DNA of 64,000 nucleotides from Batillaria attramentaria (lineage: Eukaryota > Mollusca > Gastropoda > Batillariidae), in the NCBI GenBank assembly GCA_018292915.2, contig JACVVK020000005.1, positions 4,884,001 through 4,948,000 of the forward strand, given 5' to 3'. Position numbers and translations under genes: made by a program. Shown here one piece after another: positions 32,859-43,310 of this stretch (the first letter of the stretch is position 1; each line of letters opens with the position of its first letter). The notes beneath the pieces were generated by a model. It was not told the origin of the DNA. It did not search any database and worked only from the letters and a program-made list of their open reading frames with translations.

Positions 32859-33323
32859 CAGGGATGTCACTGGTGCCCGGACACAGGACTGTGACCGATA
32901 GACTTGGCCAAATGTCCGATGAAAAAACTGTCCAGCAGGACAGATGTCCGATTGTTTATTTCAAGAGGAGGTCATATGTACGATTGTGTTTCTGTTGATT
33001 GCGGACAAACTAGTGACATTTTTCCGAGTGAGGGCTGCCGCCTTGCGCTACTCGGGGAGCTTGCTCGCTTGCGCAGAGAATATTTTTAGTTGCACACACG
33101 CAAAGCGAGTGACGTGTGGTATGTGGTATTCCCTAAAAGAAGCCCTCTGATTGGCAAAGAGTTTAACCCTGACCTGTGTTTATGTGGTTCCTGTTTTACA
33201 ATGCTTTGTTGTCGCGCGCCAGAATGTCCTATTGTTTCGTTCCAATTCAGGACAAATGTCCTATTCATCTGCCACCTTCTGGGACATTTGTCCTATAGGT
33301 TTCAAGCTCCAGTGACATTCCTG
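32859..33323. mobile_element. MITE with CAGGGATGTCACTGG ends in the SIPA1L 3' UTR
   Basis: Inverted ends CAGGGATGTCACTGG / CCAGTGACATTCCTG (one mismatch) enclose 465 bases; ATACCC flanks at 32853-32858 and 33324-33329. The interior repeats the motif ggacAAATGTCCtat in both orientations, shared with the element at 42089. No transposase frame. Confidence 0.85.
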
Positions 33324-34815
33324 ATACCCTAGCAAAGAACCGTTTAGGTAGATGTCTGTTTCAGCGTTGTATCACGCTTAACACGTAACAGTGTACTGAG
33401 AAATGGAGCACTGCTGCTTGTGCAATGGCATTTTCTGCATTACTTGGCTTTTTTCCCCTCAAAGGATCGTAATAGATACAAATGTTACTGTTTATGATGC
33501 AGTTGTGATCAGGCCGAAATAACTACATGTCAGAGCCTCTTGGTCTTGAATGTGTAGCGTTTGTGAACAGCAGCATTCCTATATGTATTTCTCCTCTCTG
33601 CTTCATATTCAGCAACCACGGATGTGGTAGCTAGAGTTGTGAAAACTGCGCAATCTACGCTGCACATGCTGGCACATATGTATTGCTTTGTCATACTGCT
33701 GTAGTGAATTTTTCAGCATTCACGCATCTGCTTGCTTCGGTCGTGCTTTGATGGAGACAATTTTCAGAGCGGGTACAATACAATCCGTCCAGCCACTTGA
33801 TTTAGGAAGTGCTTATACTCTTGGGATTTAGTCCGAGGAGGGTGTGTGGGGGGTGTGACAGACAAGCTCTTTGTGAGAACGGTTGTGGTAAAACCACCTT
33901 TGTGACCAATACATTTTGTATTTACATTGCAGTTAAGCACAGTGAATTATTGGCATTCAGTGAATACATCATAGAATGCATTTTTGTCATTTCAGAAGTG
34001 TGTAGTACATGTACAGTTCCTGGTTTTTACTTGTAGCAAGTCCATGTTTCTTATCAGATCGTGAAATATATACCGGTAGACTACACATGCTCTGTCCTGT
34101 CTTCTTTCAGGATACTTGTACTTCGAGGTTTGTTGGTTGTACAGTCCAGTTGTAACCCTGTCCTCCATTCAGAATACTCACTTTGTGGTAGCGTTGATTT
34201 TGAACCCAGGACATCGAAGCCTGGACGGTTCAGTATCAGATTTCAGACTTGTCAAGTTTGCTGAACTGTTCATTTGCTTCAAGAAATTTCGTCAGGTAAC
34301 CATTCAGTCCCTGCTGCCTTCCACACTCCAAGTTTCACTCAAGTAGTTGGTGGAGAGAGAGAGTATATTTGTTGGTGTGAGAGAGAGAAAGTATTTTTGT
34401 GTAACGTGTTGTGAATTATATTTTTGTGCAAACAGAACAATACCAAGTCATGGACTTAGGGTAACCAAGATAAACTGATTCGTTGTGTTACTGCTTGTGC
34501 GATATAACATGTGATGGACTGAGAAAGGGCAGCATGTTAGTCGACGATTGATTTTAGGGCATGTTTCTACTCACTGAATACAGAATATACATTTGTACTT
34601 CTCATGTCCCTGAAAGGCTTCATTTTGTGTCAAAGTTTCTTGTATACATATTTTTCATAACCGTACATTCTGACATATCATCAGCTGCGTATAAATGTAC
34701 CTGTTCATTGTATTTCCCACTGTTCGGAATGTATATATACTGGATGTACTTGTGCATGTATAAGGAAAGAAAATCTCCAGTCAGTCATAAATCAAAGCAG
34801 TGTACATAATTATGA

Positions 34816-34821
34816 AATAAA
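34816..34821 (+). terminator. SIPA1L1: AATAAA polyadenylation signal, probable distal SIPA1L end
   Basis: AATAAA followed within about 30 bases by a GT-rich stretch (gtgacttcttggtgtggtgtggcg), as in a normal animal cleavage site. It lies about 125 bases before the opposing PIGH signal. Confidence 0.65.
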
Positions 34822-34924
34822 CATTTTAAAGAAATTGTGACTTCTTGGTGTGGTGTGGCGTTGTCAGTGTGAGTGGCTTTAGCATCAACTGAATAGATTG
34901 GGAAACATATTCTTGAGAATGCCA

Positions 34925-36004
34925 GAGGTTTTTTTTGTTTTGTTTTTATTTTGAAAGCACAATATGTAAAAGCTGGCCCAATTTATAAAATGAGCAAACA
35001 TAATAAAAAAGAAATCACAATCACACACACACACACACTTATAAAAATACTGCAGTACATTTACTGAAAGAAACCATTCCATGCTTAGACACAATACATT
35101 TTTGTCAGACAATACAATTACATTCCTGGAAAAGAACTGGTCGCACAGCACCACCCTGAGGTAAGAAAATGAAATGTCTTGGCAAAACAGCGACAACTTT
35201 GTCCAACCTGCTGCCACACTGTATGGCACTGGTTTGTACTCATGATACACTGTATTACAATAAACTCGAAAGCATTAACACTTTTACACTAATTGTACAT
35301 CATCAGCAGTCATTCCACACTGAAGACACAGTCACACTTATGCATTTAAAATGTCAGTCACACATACGCATTCAAAATGTCAGTCACATATTTGCATTCA
35401 AAATGTTCCTGAATTAACCCTGAAAATTGCTCACACACACACACAACCACACACACACATTAAAACACATAAAGGTGATCTGCCACTGTGTTCTACGACA
35501 GCCAAAGAGAGAGAAAAAAAATAATAAAAATGAGAACCACCATGTGACATGAATAAAAGATGCAGGTTTGTCCCAATCACAGATGCTTGAAAACTTTACC
35601 ACATAGTTTTCAAAAATACCGGTATGATAGCTGCCATTCAGTTCTCTGATCTGAGTACACTACAAGCGATGCCCAGCGTAATGTATCATTTGTATAATAA
35701 TGTATACATTTCGTACCACCCACGAGTATCCCACGTTTTTTACTCTTTTTCGGTTTTGGCCCTGTATGTGAAAATCAGGCGGCTCTTACTACAGCAAACA
35801 CGAGCACAATCAAAGTGCAACACAAAGCCAAATTCAAATTTTTCCTAGTGAGGTCACTGGTGCACAACGCCAAATTTGCTTTGTACGAATTGAGTAACAA
35901 AATATCAACCCCCCCCCCCCCCCCCCCCAAACAAAGAGATGTGTAGAGCAACCCCACAAAAAAAGAAACAACACAAAACAGATTCACGATTTTGATATTC
36001 TGGC
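34925..36004 (-). other. PIGH: PIGH 3' UTR
   Basis: Non-coding DNA between the PIGH stop (36005-36007) and the reverse AATAAA at 34945. It holds short CA runs (35020-35038, 35433-35460) and a poly-C run (35911-35929). The end point is inferred. Confidence 0.5.
34945..34950 (-). terminator. PIGH: Reverse AATAAA, probable PIGH poly(A) signal
   Basis: TTTATT on the + strand reads AATAAA on the - strand, about 1.05 kb past the PIGH stop codon. A run of A/C on the - strand follows. It implies that PIGH and SIPA1L transcripts converge with about 100 bases or less between them. Confidence 0.5.
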
Positions 36005-36223
36005 TCAGTTCTTGGCGGTGGATGTTGCGTTTTCTGCACGTTCAGCTGAGTGTTTTCTTCTGGCCTTCACACCAATGAAAGAGTTGGCGTGATCTGAATC
36101 TCCCCATGACTGACTGTCGGTTCTTTCTGAAGCACCGGCAGACTGTTTTGTACCCACACTTGGGGTCATCGCCTGAACCGCTTGATAAACTTGCACCAAG
36201 TCTTTCAGTCGAGGCCAGGAATG
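36005..36223 (-). CDS. PIGH: PIGH coding exon 5 (residues 144-215 and stop)
   Basis: Acceptor ctgtttctacag. Begins HSWPRLKDLVQVYQAVQAMT, matching human AKPRLDCLIEIYRSCQEIL, then a hydrophilic tail absent from the human protein, ending ENATSTAKN and TGA. Confidence 0.93.
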   Translation of the reverse strand, partial: HSWPRLKDLVQVYQAVQAMTPSVGTKQSAGASERTDSQSWGDSDHANSFIGVKARRKHSAERAENATSTAKN

Positions 36224-37519
36224 CTGTAGAAACAGATGAATTACACTGTGATCTACACGGGCCGTGCTGGTTTTTAAAGTTTTACACCGTGCAACAGAAA
36301 AAGCATGGGGTCTGATCAGTTCCCCGCTTTATCAAATTCTAGAAAGTAGATTTGTGCCAGATGATCTGGTAAATTTTATCATCATCAAAAATTCATAGCG
36401 AGTGGTTAGGGCTGTACCATGTTCTATTAGCAACAGGGAAGTCTTGCTCCAAGTACATGTAGTATAAAATAAAAATGTAAGAGGCTTACCGTAAACAAAG
36501 GATAAACTTGTTCAACTTTTCCTGTTGTTCGAGAAGAGAGTAGCACAGCTAAATAACAAATCACAGATTGCTGCACACAGAAGGAATTCAATAATATAGA
36601 TACATGGACACCAATATTGAGATATGAAATGATTTTAATAGTCCGAGATATTTTCTCGGCCCATAAGTTAAATAAACTCTCCAATGTACGATGTAAAGCA
36701 CAATAACCTGTTGATAAACGAATACACAGGCATGACCTTCAAAGGGGGGGGGGGGGGGGGGGAGGGGGTATACAGAACAGCCAACTTCTCCCCATAACCA
36801 TGACTATGGTCACACTGACTCTTCAGTTTAAAAAGGAAGGTCAATCACTATAATATTATAAAAATGGGCGTGGCGTAATGTCCTGCTGAGGAGAATGTGT
36901 TGGCACTTCATGCCACAAGGGAAGCCTCACTGGTGAAGCGGAACACGCACGGGGTCAATCTGAAACTAAGTCGCGGTCTGGAATGCAAAGCCGCCTGAAA
37001 TTGTCGGATGCTTTGAGAAAAGAGGCTTGGTCTGCCTGCCACTCCTTCGCCCTGACCAATCGGACGGAGGAGGGGTTGGGCTACATCTTATTAAAAAGCA
37101 ATCAAAAAGCCATGGCTGTTTTTTTCGGCCAAATCGGCCTTCCTCAGGCTGGGGTATTGCTGAAGGAAAAAAAGACTGAAACCTAGGCAGGGGTGCAGCA
37201 GTAGTGAACAAGTGTGGGACCACGGGGGCAACGCCCCACTTAAGAAAACAAATTTCTAGCATTTTAAAAAACATTTAGTAGCCTCTACTGGCACCTTAAA
37301 TTCATACTGCCTTGGTACTGACATGCAAGCCTTCAAACCTGAAGTCCCATATATATATAGCATTATGTGTATCATGATACATGACTGTGTGTGCAACCTT
37401 TTCCCCCCTTCCTTTTCTTTGGCTGAAACTTAGATTTTGGGGGGGGGGGGGGGGGGGAACGGATTGGACATTTGGCTGAAAATCACCGAATGACTGAGAA
37501 TTCCCCAGCCTGCTTCCTC

Positions 37520-37589
<70 letters not shown>

Positions 37590-38685
37590 TGCACAGTGGA
37601 CCAGAGCGTTTTGCTTACCATTGTGACAGCTTCGTTTATGACGATCCCCTTCACGCACGATCTGTCAAAGAACTGGGTGGTCTGATGCCCCAAGCAGTAC
37701 TGGGTTTTCACTTGCACCCCAAGAGATGGCAGCACCAGCAAAGTTTCTGTGCAAATGAAAATAATCATATAAAGTCTGATAAAGGCTGGCCGTAATCTAT
37801 AACTAAAGCACACACATGCATGCATGTGCACACACATACACTGAACTGCACAGTGAATTTTTCGCTGACAGCAAATACAAGGCATGAAGATCTATTCAGA
37901 CACACCAGGACGCCGAGACAGAAAGGCTGTGCAAATGGCAGTTCCGTAGGCCAGAACCAATCTTGAATCAGAGTTTCTTGAAAAAGAAAATGTATGGATA
38001 GCTCAGATTATAACTTAGATTTGCATAGGATTATATAGGCACTGTTCTATCTTTAAACGTAATGTGTAAACAATCTTGCTTCTTGAGACTATTACGTGTA
38101 TGTATTCTGCAGGCTCATGCACCTCAGGTCTCACCTTTGCTCACTTTATTCACAAGACGGAAAATGAAAACAACAAGTAAAACAGCAGAGATTCCCCAGA
38201 GTACTGTGGCATCCTGAAACATAGTTAAACATGTGATTCATCAGAAAGCGTACTGACAGTAAGCCAGCCATAAATTAATTGAATAATTCTGTCGAACTGT
38301 CAGCATCTTTTTATGACATGTATACCTTGCTGAAAAACAAAAATACTGTGGATCAACCAAAAAAAAAAAAAAAAAGGGAAGGGAAAAAAAAGGAAGAAGA
38401 AGAAAAAAAAACCCTTCAGTTTCTTCTCACCACCATTTACACCTGATACTCTCTTCCAGCCACAACAGGGGAGACTCCATACTTGGCAATTTTCAATTTC
38501 AAGTAGGACCCTGCCAAGACCTCCCTTGAGCCTCTTCCCATCTACTGAAGTTAAGACACTGACAGTCAAGTGTCTGCTACGGTAGCCAGACAGGTCTAAC
38601 TGAAAAAAAAAATGTTTCTTGTCCACATAGCTTCACTCCCTCTTAATCTCAGCTTGTAGTTCTACATGTATACATATTTGATATA

Positions 38686-38716
<31 letters not shown>

Positions 38717-38989
38717 CCATGTATATTCTCTGAAAATACTTCTGTGGTATTCACACGTCTTTGCCCTCACCACTTTGAGGGAGTATACCACTGTTTGATA
38801 ATGATATCCACACACATCAGACATACATTACTATGTGCCGGTATTTACCATTTCGTAGATCTTGAAAAAGGCAGTAGCAGTTGTCGTGACAACCAAACTT
38901 AAGATCAGCCGCTTTGGTTGAACCACGCTATGCTGAAGTATGAATTCACGTCCCAGCGTGCCAAAACTCTTATGTTGTATGTTCGCCAT
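36005..38989 (-). CDS. PIGH: PIG-H, GPI N-acetylglucosaminyltransferase subunit H, complete five-exon gene
   Basis: PIG-H is a subunit of the GPI-GlcNAc transferase (with PIG-A, C, P, Q, Y), which performs the first step of GPI-anchor synthesis on the cytosolic face of the ER. Five exons join in phase into 215 residues (human 188). Residues 1-47 end in a first hydrophobic segment (LILSLVVTTTATAFF), residues 48-66 form a second (VLWGISAVLLVVFIF), giving the family's membrane hairpin. Then ETLLVLPSLGVQV and GIVINEAVTM match human ETLLIIDSLGIQM and DIVINEAI; SVICYLAVLL matches KVIYYLCILL; PRLKDLVQVYQAVQ matches PRLDCLIEIYRSCQ. The C-terminus has an extra ~45-residue tail rich in Ser, Lys and Arg. 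Confidence 0.92.
36490..36570 (-). CDS. PIGH: PIGH coding exon 4 (residues 117-143)
   Basis: Exactly 27 codons, acceptor ccttctgtgtgcag, donor GTAAGC. Encodes QSVICYLAVLLSSRTTGKVE and QVYPLFT, matching human QKVIYYLCILLKDP...ISQVVPVF. The 1048-bp intron to exon 3 contains a poly-G run and a dispersed repeat. Confidence 0.93.
37212..37512 (-). repeat. Dispersed repeat, copy B (PIGH intron), inverted relative to copy A
   Basis: Reads gtgggaccacgggggcaacg, cttaagaaaacaaattt, tactgacatgcaagcc, tgcaacctttt and ctttggctgaaacttag, the reverse complement of 16130-16423, with a 19-base poly-G run inside (37439-37457). Confidence 0.7.
37524..37590 (+). repeat. (CA)n microsatellite beside PIGH exon 3
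   Basis: CA units with one interruption (cacatacaca), 28 bases beyond the PIGH exon 3 donor at 37618. Confidence 0.95.
37619..37746 (-). CDS. PIGH: PIGH coding exon 3 (residues 74-116, PIG-H core)
   Basis: Acceptor tttgcacag, donor GTAAGC, phase 1 in and 0 out. Encodes ETLLVLPSLGVQVKTQYC, GHQTTQFFDRSCVKGIVINE and AVTM, the diagnostic PIG-H domain core. The donor lies about 30 bases from a CA microsatellite. Confidence 0.95.
38135..38213 (-). CDS. PIGH: PIGH coding exon 2 (residues 48-74, membrane segment)
   Basis: Acceptor actatgtttcag, donor GTGAGA, phase 0 in and 1 out. Encodes DATVLWGISAVLLVVFIFRL and VNKVSK: a single hydrophobic membrane pass at the place of human IFITLLGLLGYLHFV. Confidence 0.9.
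38849..38989 (-). CDS. PIGH: PIGH coding exon 1 (residues 1-47)
   Basis: ATG at 38989 gives MANIQHKSFGTLGREFILQH and then RLILSLVVTTTATAFFKIYE. The GREF...L pattern corresponds to human CREFCL. The frame stays open a little upstream (to about 39031), so the true start could be further 5' and the human protein is slightly longer here. Donor GTAAAT, phase 0. The following 635-bp intron has an AT repeat (38690-38715). Confidence 0.85.
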
Positions 38990-40348
38990 GCCGCAGGAGG
39001 TTGTTTTCAATGTGATAAGGTGCGTATGCAACCTACAAAATGCATACCGCCAGTCTTTTTTCCCCTCCTCGGTCCAGCTTCTACTCGTGGGAGTTTCACC
39101 GGAAGCAACAGGCCCAATCGGATGACCTCCCTTGGCGAAAACAGCCCCGATGGCGGAGTGGATCAGGACCCTGGGAAGAAGCGATTGGGGGGGGGGGGGG
39201 GTGGGAGGGGGTGGGCATGTCTCCTCCTAACTCGGGAACCAAGCCAGTGATACGTCTTGACCTCGACCTCTTAGCCACGTGACTGGGGTTAGTCTCCTCC
39301 AGCATGCTTCTGGATATTGATGACACCAAACAAAGGTTAAGACAAACACAATATATTTCACGATTACCTCTATTCTGAATAACTTTAAAAAAAATAAATA
39401 AATAAACGACCAGCGTTATCTATTCTCATCAGTCATGCAGTGCCAGTATATTATAGTGTGTCAGTCACTGACAACAGTCACAGTCAAAGATGACGCGTGA
39501 CACTGACATAACACTGTCACACATCACCTGTCCGCTTTGTTCAAAACAAAAACGCTAGGAGTGGACGGGAAGGGAAGGGGGGGGGGGGTTAACAGCGTGG
39601 GGATTTCCCCGCTGACCACCGTGACCAACGAGGCTATGCCATCGCCCCCCCCCCCCTGCCCACACACACTCCCTTAATGTCAGTGTCTCTCTATAATTGT
39701 AACCATAGTATGCAATATTTAGTTCTTTGCCCCCCTCTTCTGTGGGAATCCCGCAGCCCTTTTGAAATAGGAACAATACGTACATTATGTGCTCGTGAAA
39801 TACAATCTACGGCAGTTTGCGGCCTATTCAGTTCATATGCCTTTCTTGCTCTGTCAAGTTGCAACTAATTACTCCAATTATACACTGTGTTTTCGTAAAT
39901 ACCAAGTCTACACAGGAAATGAACTCTCGTGCATTATCCCTAGTTGTGGCCCTGTGCCTTGTCACATGAGTTCATGCGGAGACTGGGCGTGTCGTCTGCT
40001 ACTGTGCAAACCTGCGCAACTTGCGCGCCCACTTGAGGCGAACACAGGACGCTGGCTCAGCAGCCTTTTCGTTTTTAATTCGTTTTCACCAAAAGGCCCT
40101 TCCTCTTGCCCCTCGACGACATGGGAGTGCCACATTGGGAAGGAAGGAAACGTTCTGCTGGCCTCCCACACCCCCTCACCTCCCTCCTCCCCTCGCGAGC
40201 ACATGCAGATAAAATCCTTTGTTGATACTCTCAGCAGTAAAACTGTCTTGAATTGTGATTGGCTGAAAAATGTGACCGGCTTCAATCGGTGAAAAGGCCG
40301 ACTATGTTGGCTGTCAATGTGCACGCGGCAGGCGGAGAGGTGTCTTGA
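38990..40348. promoter_or_regulatory. Divergent intergenic region between PIGH and the GALNT-like gene
   Basis: The two genes start head-to-head about 1.36 kb apart, so their promoters must lie here. CCAAT-type motifs occur near 39115 (cccaatcgg) and 40256 (gattggctg), and the flanks are richer in CpG than the introns. A poly-G run is at 39188-39201 and a C run at 39646-39656. No TATA box is evident. Exact start sites cannot be read from sequence. Confidence 0.4.
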
Positions 40349-40441
40349 ATGATACGACGCAAGTTTCGGCTGCTGGTACTCCTGGCCAGCGTGTGGCTGC
40401 TGGGCATTGGTTTCTACTTATACAAGGCCACCCAAGAAAAC
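40349..40441 (+). CDS. GALNT2: First coding exon of a GALNT2/16-like polypeptide GalNAc-transferase (partial)
   Basis: ATG directly follows an in-frame TGA (40346-40348). It encodes 31 residues: a basic start MIRRKFR, one hydrophobic segment LLVLLASVWLLGIGFYLY, then KATQEN, ending exactly at a codon with donor GTAAGC. This is the cytosolic tail and signal-anchor of a type II Golgi protein, and the pattern matches GALNT2 (MRRRSRMLL...WVLGIAYYMY) and GALNT16 (WILGTFYYLW). Those enzymes transfer GalNAc to Ser/Thr. The catalytic exons are not in the window, so family assignment rests on this short segment plus conserved linkage; GALNT2 versus GALNT16 is undecided. Confidence 0.6.
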
Positions 40442-40929
40442 GTAAGCTTGCATTTGTTACGTAACTTTCCCGTTGCCTCGTCTCCCCATCTTACAGTATA
40501 TCTGCACCTGTATAGCGAAGCCGAGGGTGTAGCTAGGGCCTCTGTGAGGGCAGGACTGTTCCCTGTTTCTTGCCCTCTGTTTTGGGTTGGGTTTCAGCTG
40601 AGGCATGTTGGCCGCAGATAGCTGTGTGTGCAACTGTCGGCTCCCACTCTAATAGGCTGTCTGTCTAGAGCCGACAGAGCTTTGGAACGATTCCCAGCGT
40701 CGGTTTTTTGTGTATGTTTTTTTCTGTTCTTTTCTCTCTCTCCCTTTTATTTTCGTTCAATAGGTTTGTGCTTGTGCACGAATCCACTCGTGAAGTCTCG
40801 TGCGCGCCCCTCCCCCTTAGCCTCACCCCGCCCCGCCCCACCACAATCTTTCAGCTTCCTAATCCAAACCATGGGATTAATGCCTCTCAAAATAACTTTT
40901 CTGAGCCGAATTTGTCAGTTCTGCCTTTT

Positions 40930-41041
40930 GTGTGTGTGTGTTTATGTTACTGCCGTGCCCGCTCTGTGTGTGTGTGTGTGTGTGTGTGCCGGTGTGTGCC
41001 CGTGTGTGTGTGTGTGTGTAAAAGAAGAGAGAGAGAGAGAG
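40930..41041 (+). repeat. (GT)n and (GA)n microsatellites after the GALNT-like exon
   Basis: Interrupted GT runs then a GA run, about 500 bases downstream of the donor. Confidence 0.9.
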
Positions 41042-41879
41042 TTGCAGAACTTTACTTCCATATGATTTATCCAAAGCATGCTGAAAGAGTACTAACTAGT
41101 AAATGTCTGCACTCAGTTCTGGAAATGCCCTCAGTACATATACACTGTTAAAACTTAACACCTGAGATCAGTCATGCATAATACATGAGCAGCAGTAAGA
41201 TTATAGGGTGCTCCAGCTATTCTTTAGGGGACTAATTATGTTCAAGCTGATGGCTGCACGCACTACCGACAATCACACCCAGTTCAGTGTTCTTATTACG
41301 AACACATACGCCATTTATGCAGAGATTTCTAAACTCCTGGCGCAGAGGCATACTGACTGTCATTGTGACGCATGATTATCTCGGACTACAGAGAGTCAAA
41401 CAGATCTTATAGACAGTCTGTGGGGAAAAAACCGGAAAAAGAAAGAAAGACACCCCCCCCCCCACCAATCTTCCTTGAGTCTGACCTTTTCAATTTCAAA
41501 ATGGTTGCTAGAATTTTGGAAGAGAGGGTCAAACTGACCCTTAGTTTTGAAAGTTGTAGGGAACACTGCAGTTCCCACAAGCAGTTGCTAACAGTGATGT
41601 ATGTCATACCTCACAATATAGGCACAGTGTTTATCTGTAATTAACCCTGTTGGGTACTGTTAGCACTAGCTCCTCCGTTATGACAACCCCATGTAGTCCC
41701 ACTGAACATCCACCAGGTGCAAAACGTGCATGCAGGAACACGGGAGAGAGACTGACTGACTGACTGAAACTTTATTTTTCAAGGATGAGATAATAGACGC
41801 ACAGGTATCTCTTACTGTCTGTCCTTGCTACACTGAAAAAAACGTACAAAATGCATTATCATCATTATTATCAGTACAC

Positions 41880-41925
41880 ACACATACACGCACACACCAC
41901 ACACACGTACACACTCGTGCGCACA
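41880..41925 (+). repeat. CA-rich imperfect repeat
   Basis: Short interrupted CA units (acacacatacacgcacacac), followed by non-repetitive DNA. Confidence 0.8.
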
Positions 41926-42088
41926 CAGACTGACCAGCGCTTTCGCGCTTTACAGCACCTTTCACGAACATTACAGTGTAAATGCTTATGCAAATAATAA
42001 GAAGTTATCAATTCAAATACGAGAAATACACATAAAAATTCTAAGAACTAAAAACTCACTCAGGGGAAGACACATTTTTTTTCCCCAA

Positions 42089-42283
42089 CAGGGTTGCACA
42101 TTTAAGTCGGTCCCAGGACACTGACCTATAAAAATTTCAAATGTCCTATTTTTCCCACCTCAAGCGGACATTTGTCCTGTTAAAATTTTTATTGCCACTA
42201 AGTGGTCAGGACACTGTGTCCTATCACTTTGCTGTTTCCAGGACACTTTGTCCAATAGAAGCTGTGAAAAATGTGCAACCCTG
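42089..42283. mobile_element. MITE with perfect CAGGGTTGCACATTT ends and 6-bp target duplication
   Basis: Perfect 15-bp inverted ends enclose 195 bases; CCCCAA flanks at 42083-42088 and 42284-42289. The interior contains aaatgtcctat, ggacatttgtcctgt and ggacactgtgtcctat, so it is a short relative of the 32859 element. Confidence 0.88.
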
Positions 42284-42569
42284 CCCCAATGATTAGTGAG
42301 AACCGTGAGAAATTATTTAATTTAGAAAATTCTGACACATGTGAACTTTGAATCTTGAGAAATTGTTTATTAGTCGGACCTCAGATGGTAGGATGTTCCA
42401 GATGAATGCACCAGAATAGGAGAGACTAGACTTGAACAAGTCTAGACGTGGACGTGTGACAAAAAGACTGTTCCTTGAGGTGCTGTATCAGGTGTCACTG
42501 GGCCTGAAGAGTTTTGACAAGTAGGAAGGGAGAGAGAGAGAGTTACTTACTAAGGGCTTTACGCCGCGC

Positions 42570-42570
<1 letters not shown>

Positions 42571-42613
<43 letters not shown>
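42571..42613 (+). repeat. (CA)n microsatellite
   Basis: About 21 CA units after agggctttacgccgcgca, a sequence resembling the tail of the LINE at 51475 (agggcttaacgccgcgg). Confidence 0.93.
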
Positions 42614-42615
<2 letters not shown>

Positions 42616-43310
42616 GCCTGCGTTACTTCTGTAATGTTTGTGAACATAGCTGGAGACTTCTGTATAGTTGAAAGGCAGCAGATTAGGTTTCTTGAAATAA
42701 TTAGGAAATAGTTGAATGTACTGTGGGCGCTGAAACATTCCTCCAGAAAACATTCCTTCAGAGCGTCGCTGAAACCGGATGAGGGTCATGCAGCTGGAAA
42801 AACAACACAGGAGAAAACGTACGTTCACGAAATTGGATGTTTCCATTTCTCTTACCGTCTAAACGTTTCAGGAATGATGGGGAGGGAGGATGCATGCTGT
42901 GCTGTGATCACACGATGGAGAAAAGCAAGAACTGTAAATACGCTGTTTACATGCACTTACTTTCCCTTTCATTGCATCCTACTCTCTTGAGGTTTATCTT
43001 GTTACAGTTGTATGCAAATTGGTTGGGACGGGGCTTCGCAGGGGGAGCTGGAAGACGGATGTTTGTTTTACTCTGATCTGTGAAGAATACCAGGCTCGCA
43101 TGTTTTTTTTTGTGTCTTCATTGGTATTGTTTTCTAGCAGTTTTCTCGTATTGTGCTCATTTTACCTCAGCTTTGGGGTTTTTTTTTTCTTTTTTTCTTT
43201 TTGCCGTCTCTTTGCTGTCCACACCACCATTACCTGTTCATTGTTCATTCAATGCATCCAGCAGGACATGAACCATTGAAGTAGCTACTAACGCTGCGTG
43301 GCTATATTTC

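Larger units (their letters stand above)
28776..34840 (+). other. SIPA1L1: SIPA1L 3' UTR (about 6 kb)
   Basis: No exon of another gene is seen between the stop and the AATAAA at 34816. Candidate earlier poly(A) signals lie at 29849 and 30347, so shorter transcripts are possible. The region holds a degenerate ~125-bp tandem repeat (28896-29262), a T run (29663-29684), a CA/CCA run (31793-31850), a poly-C run (32467-32484) and a MITE (32859-33323). Extent is inferred; the transcript end was not observed. Confidence 0.6.

Noticed and set aside
36983..37186. Open frame of 67 codons in a PIGH intron (MQSRLKLSDALRKEAWSACH...)
   Set aside because: No recognised family, no splice context, and opposite strand to PIGH; could be a decayed element but not supported as a gene.
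38430..38599. Possible extra - strand exon in PIGH intron 1 (LDLSGYRSRHLTVSVLTSVD...)
   Set aside because: It has an acceptor-like tttttttcag and a donor-like site, but leaves phase 1 while PIGH exon 2 needs phase 0, and no PIG-H protein has this segment.
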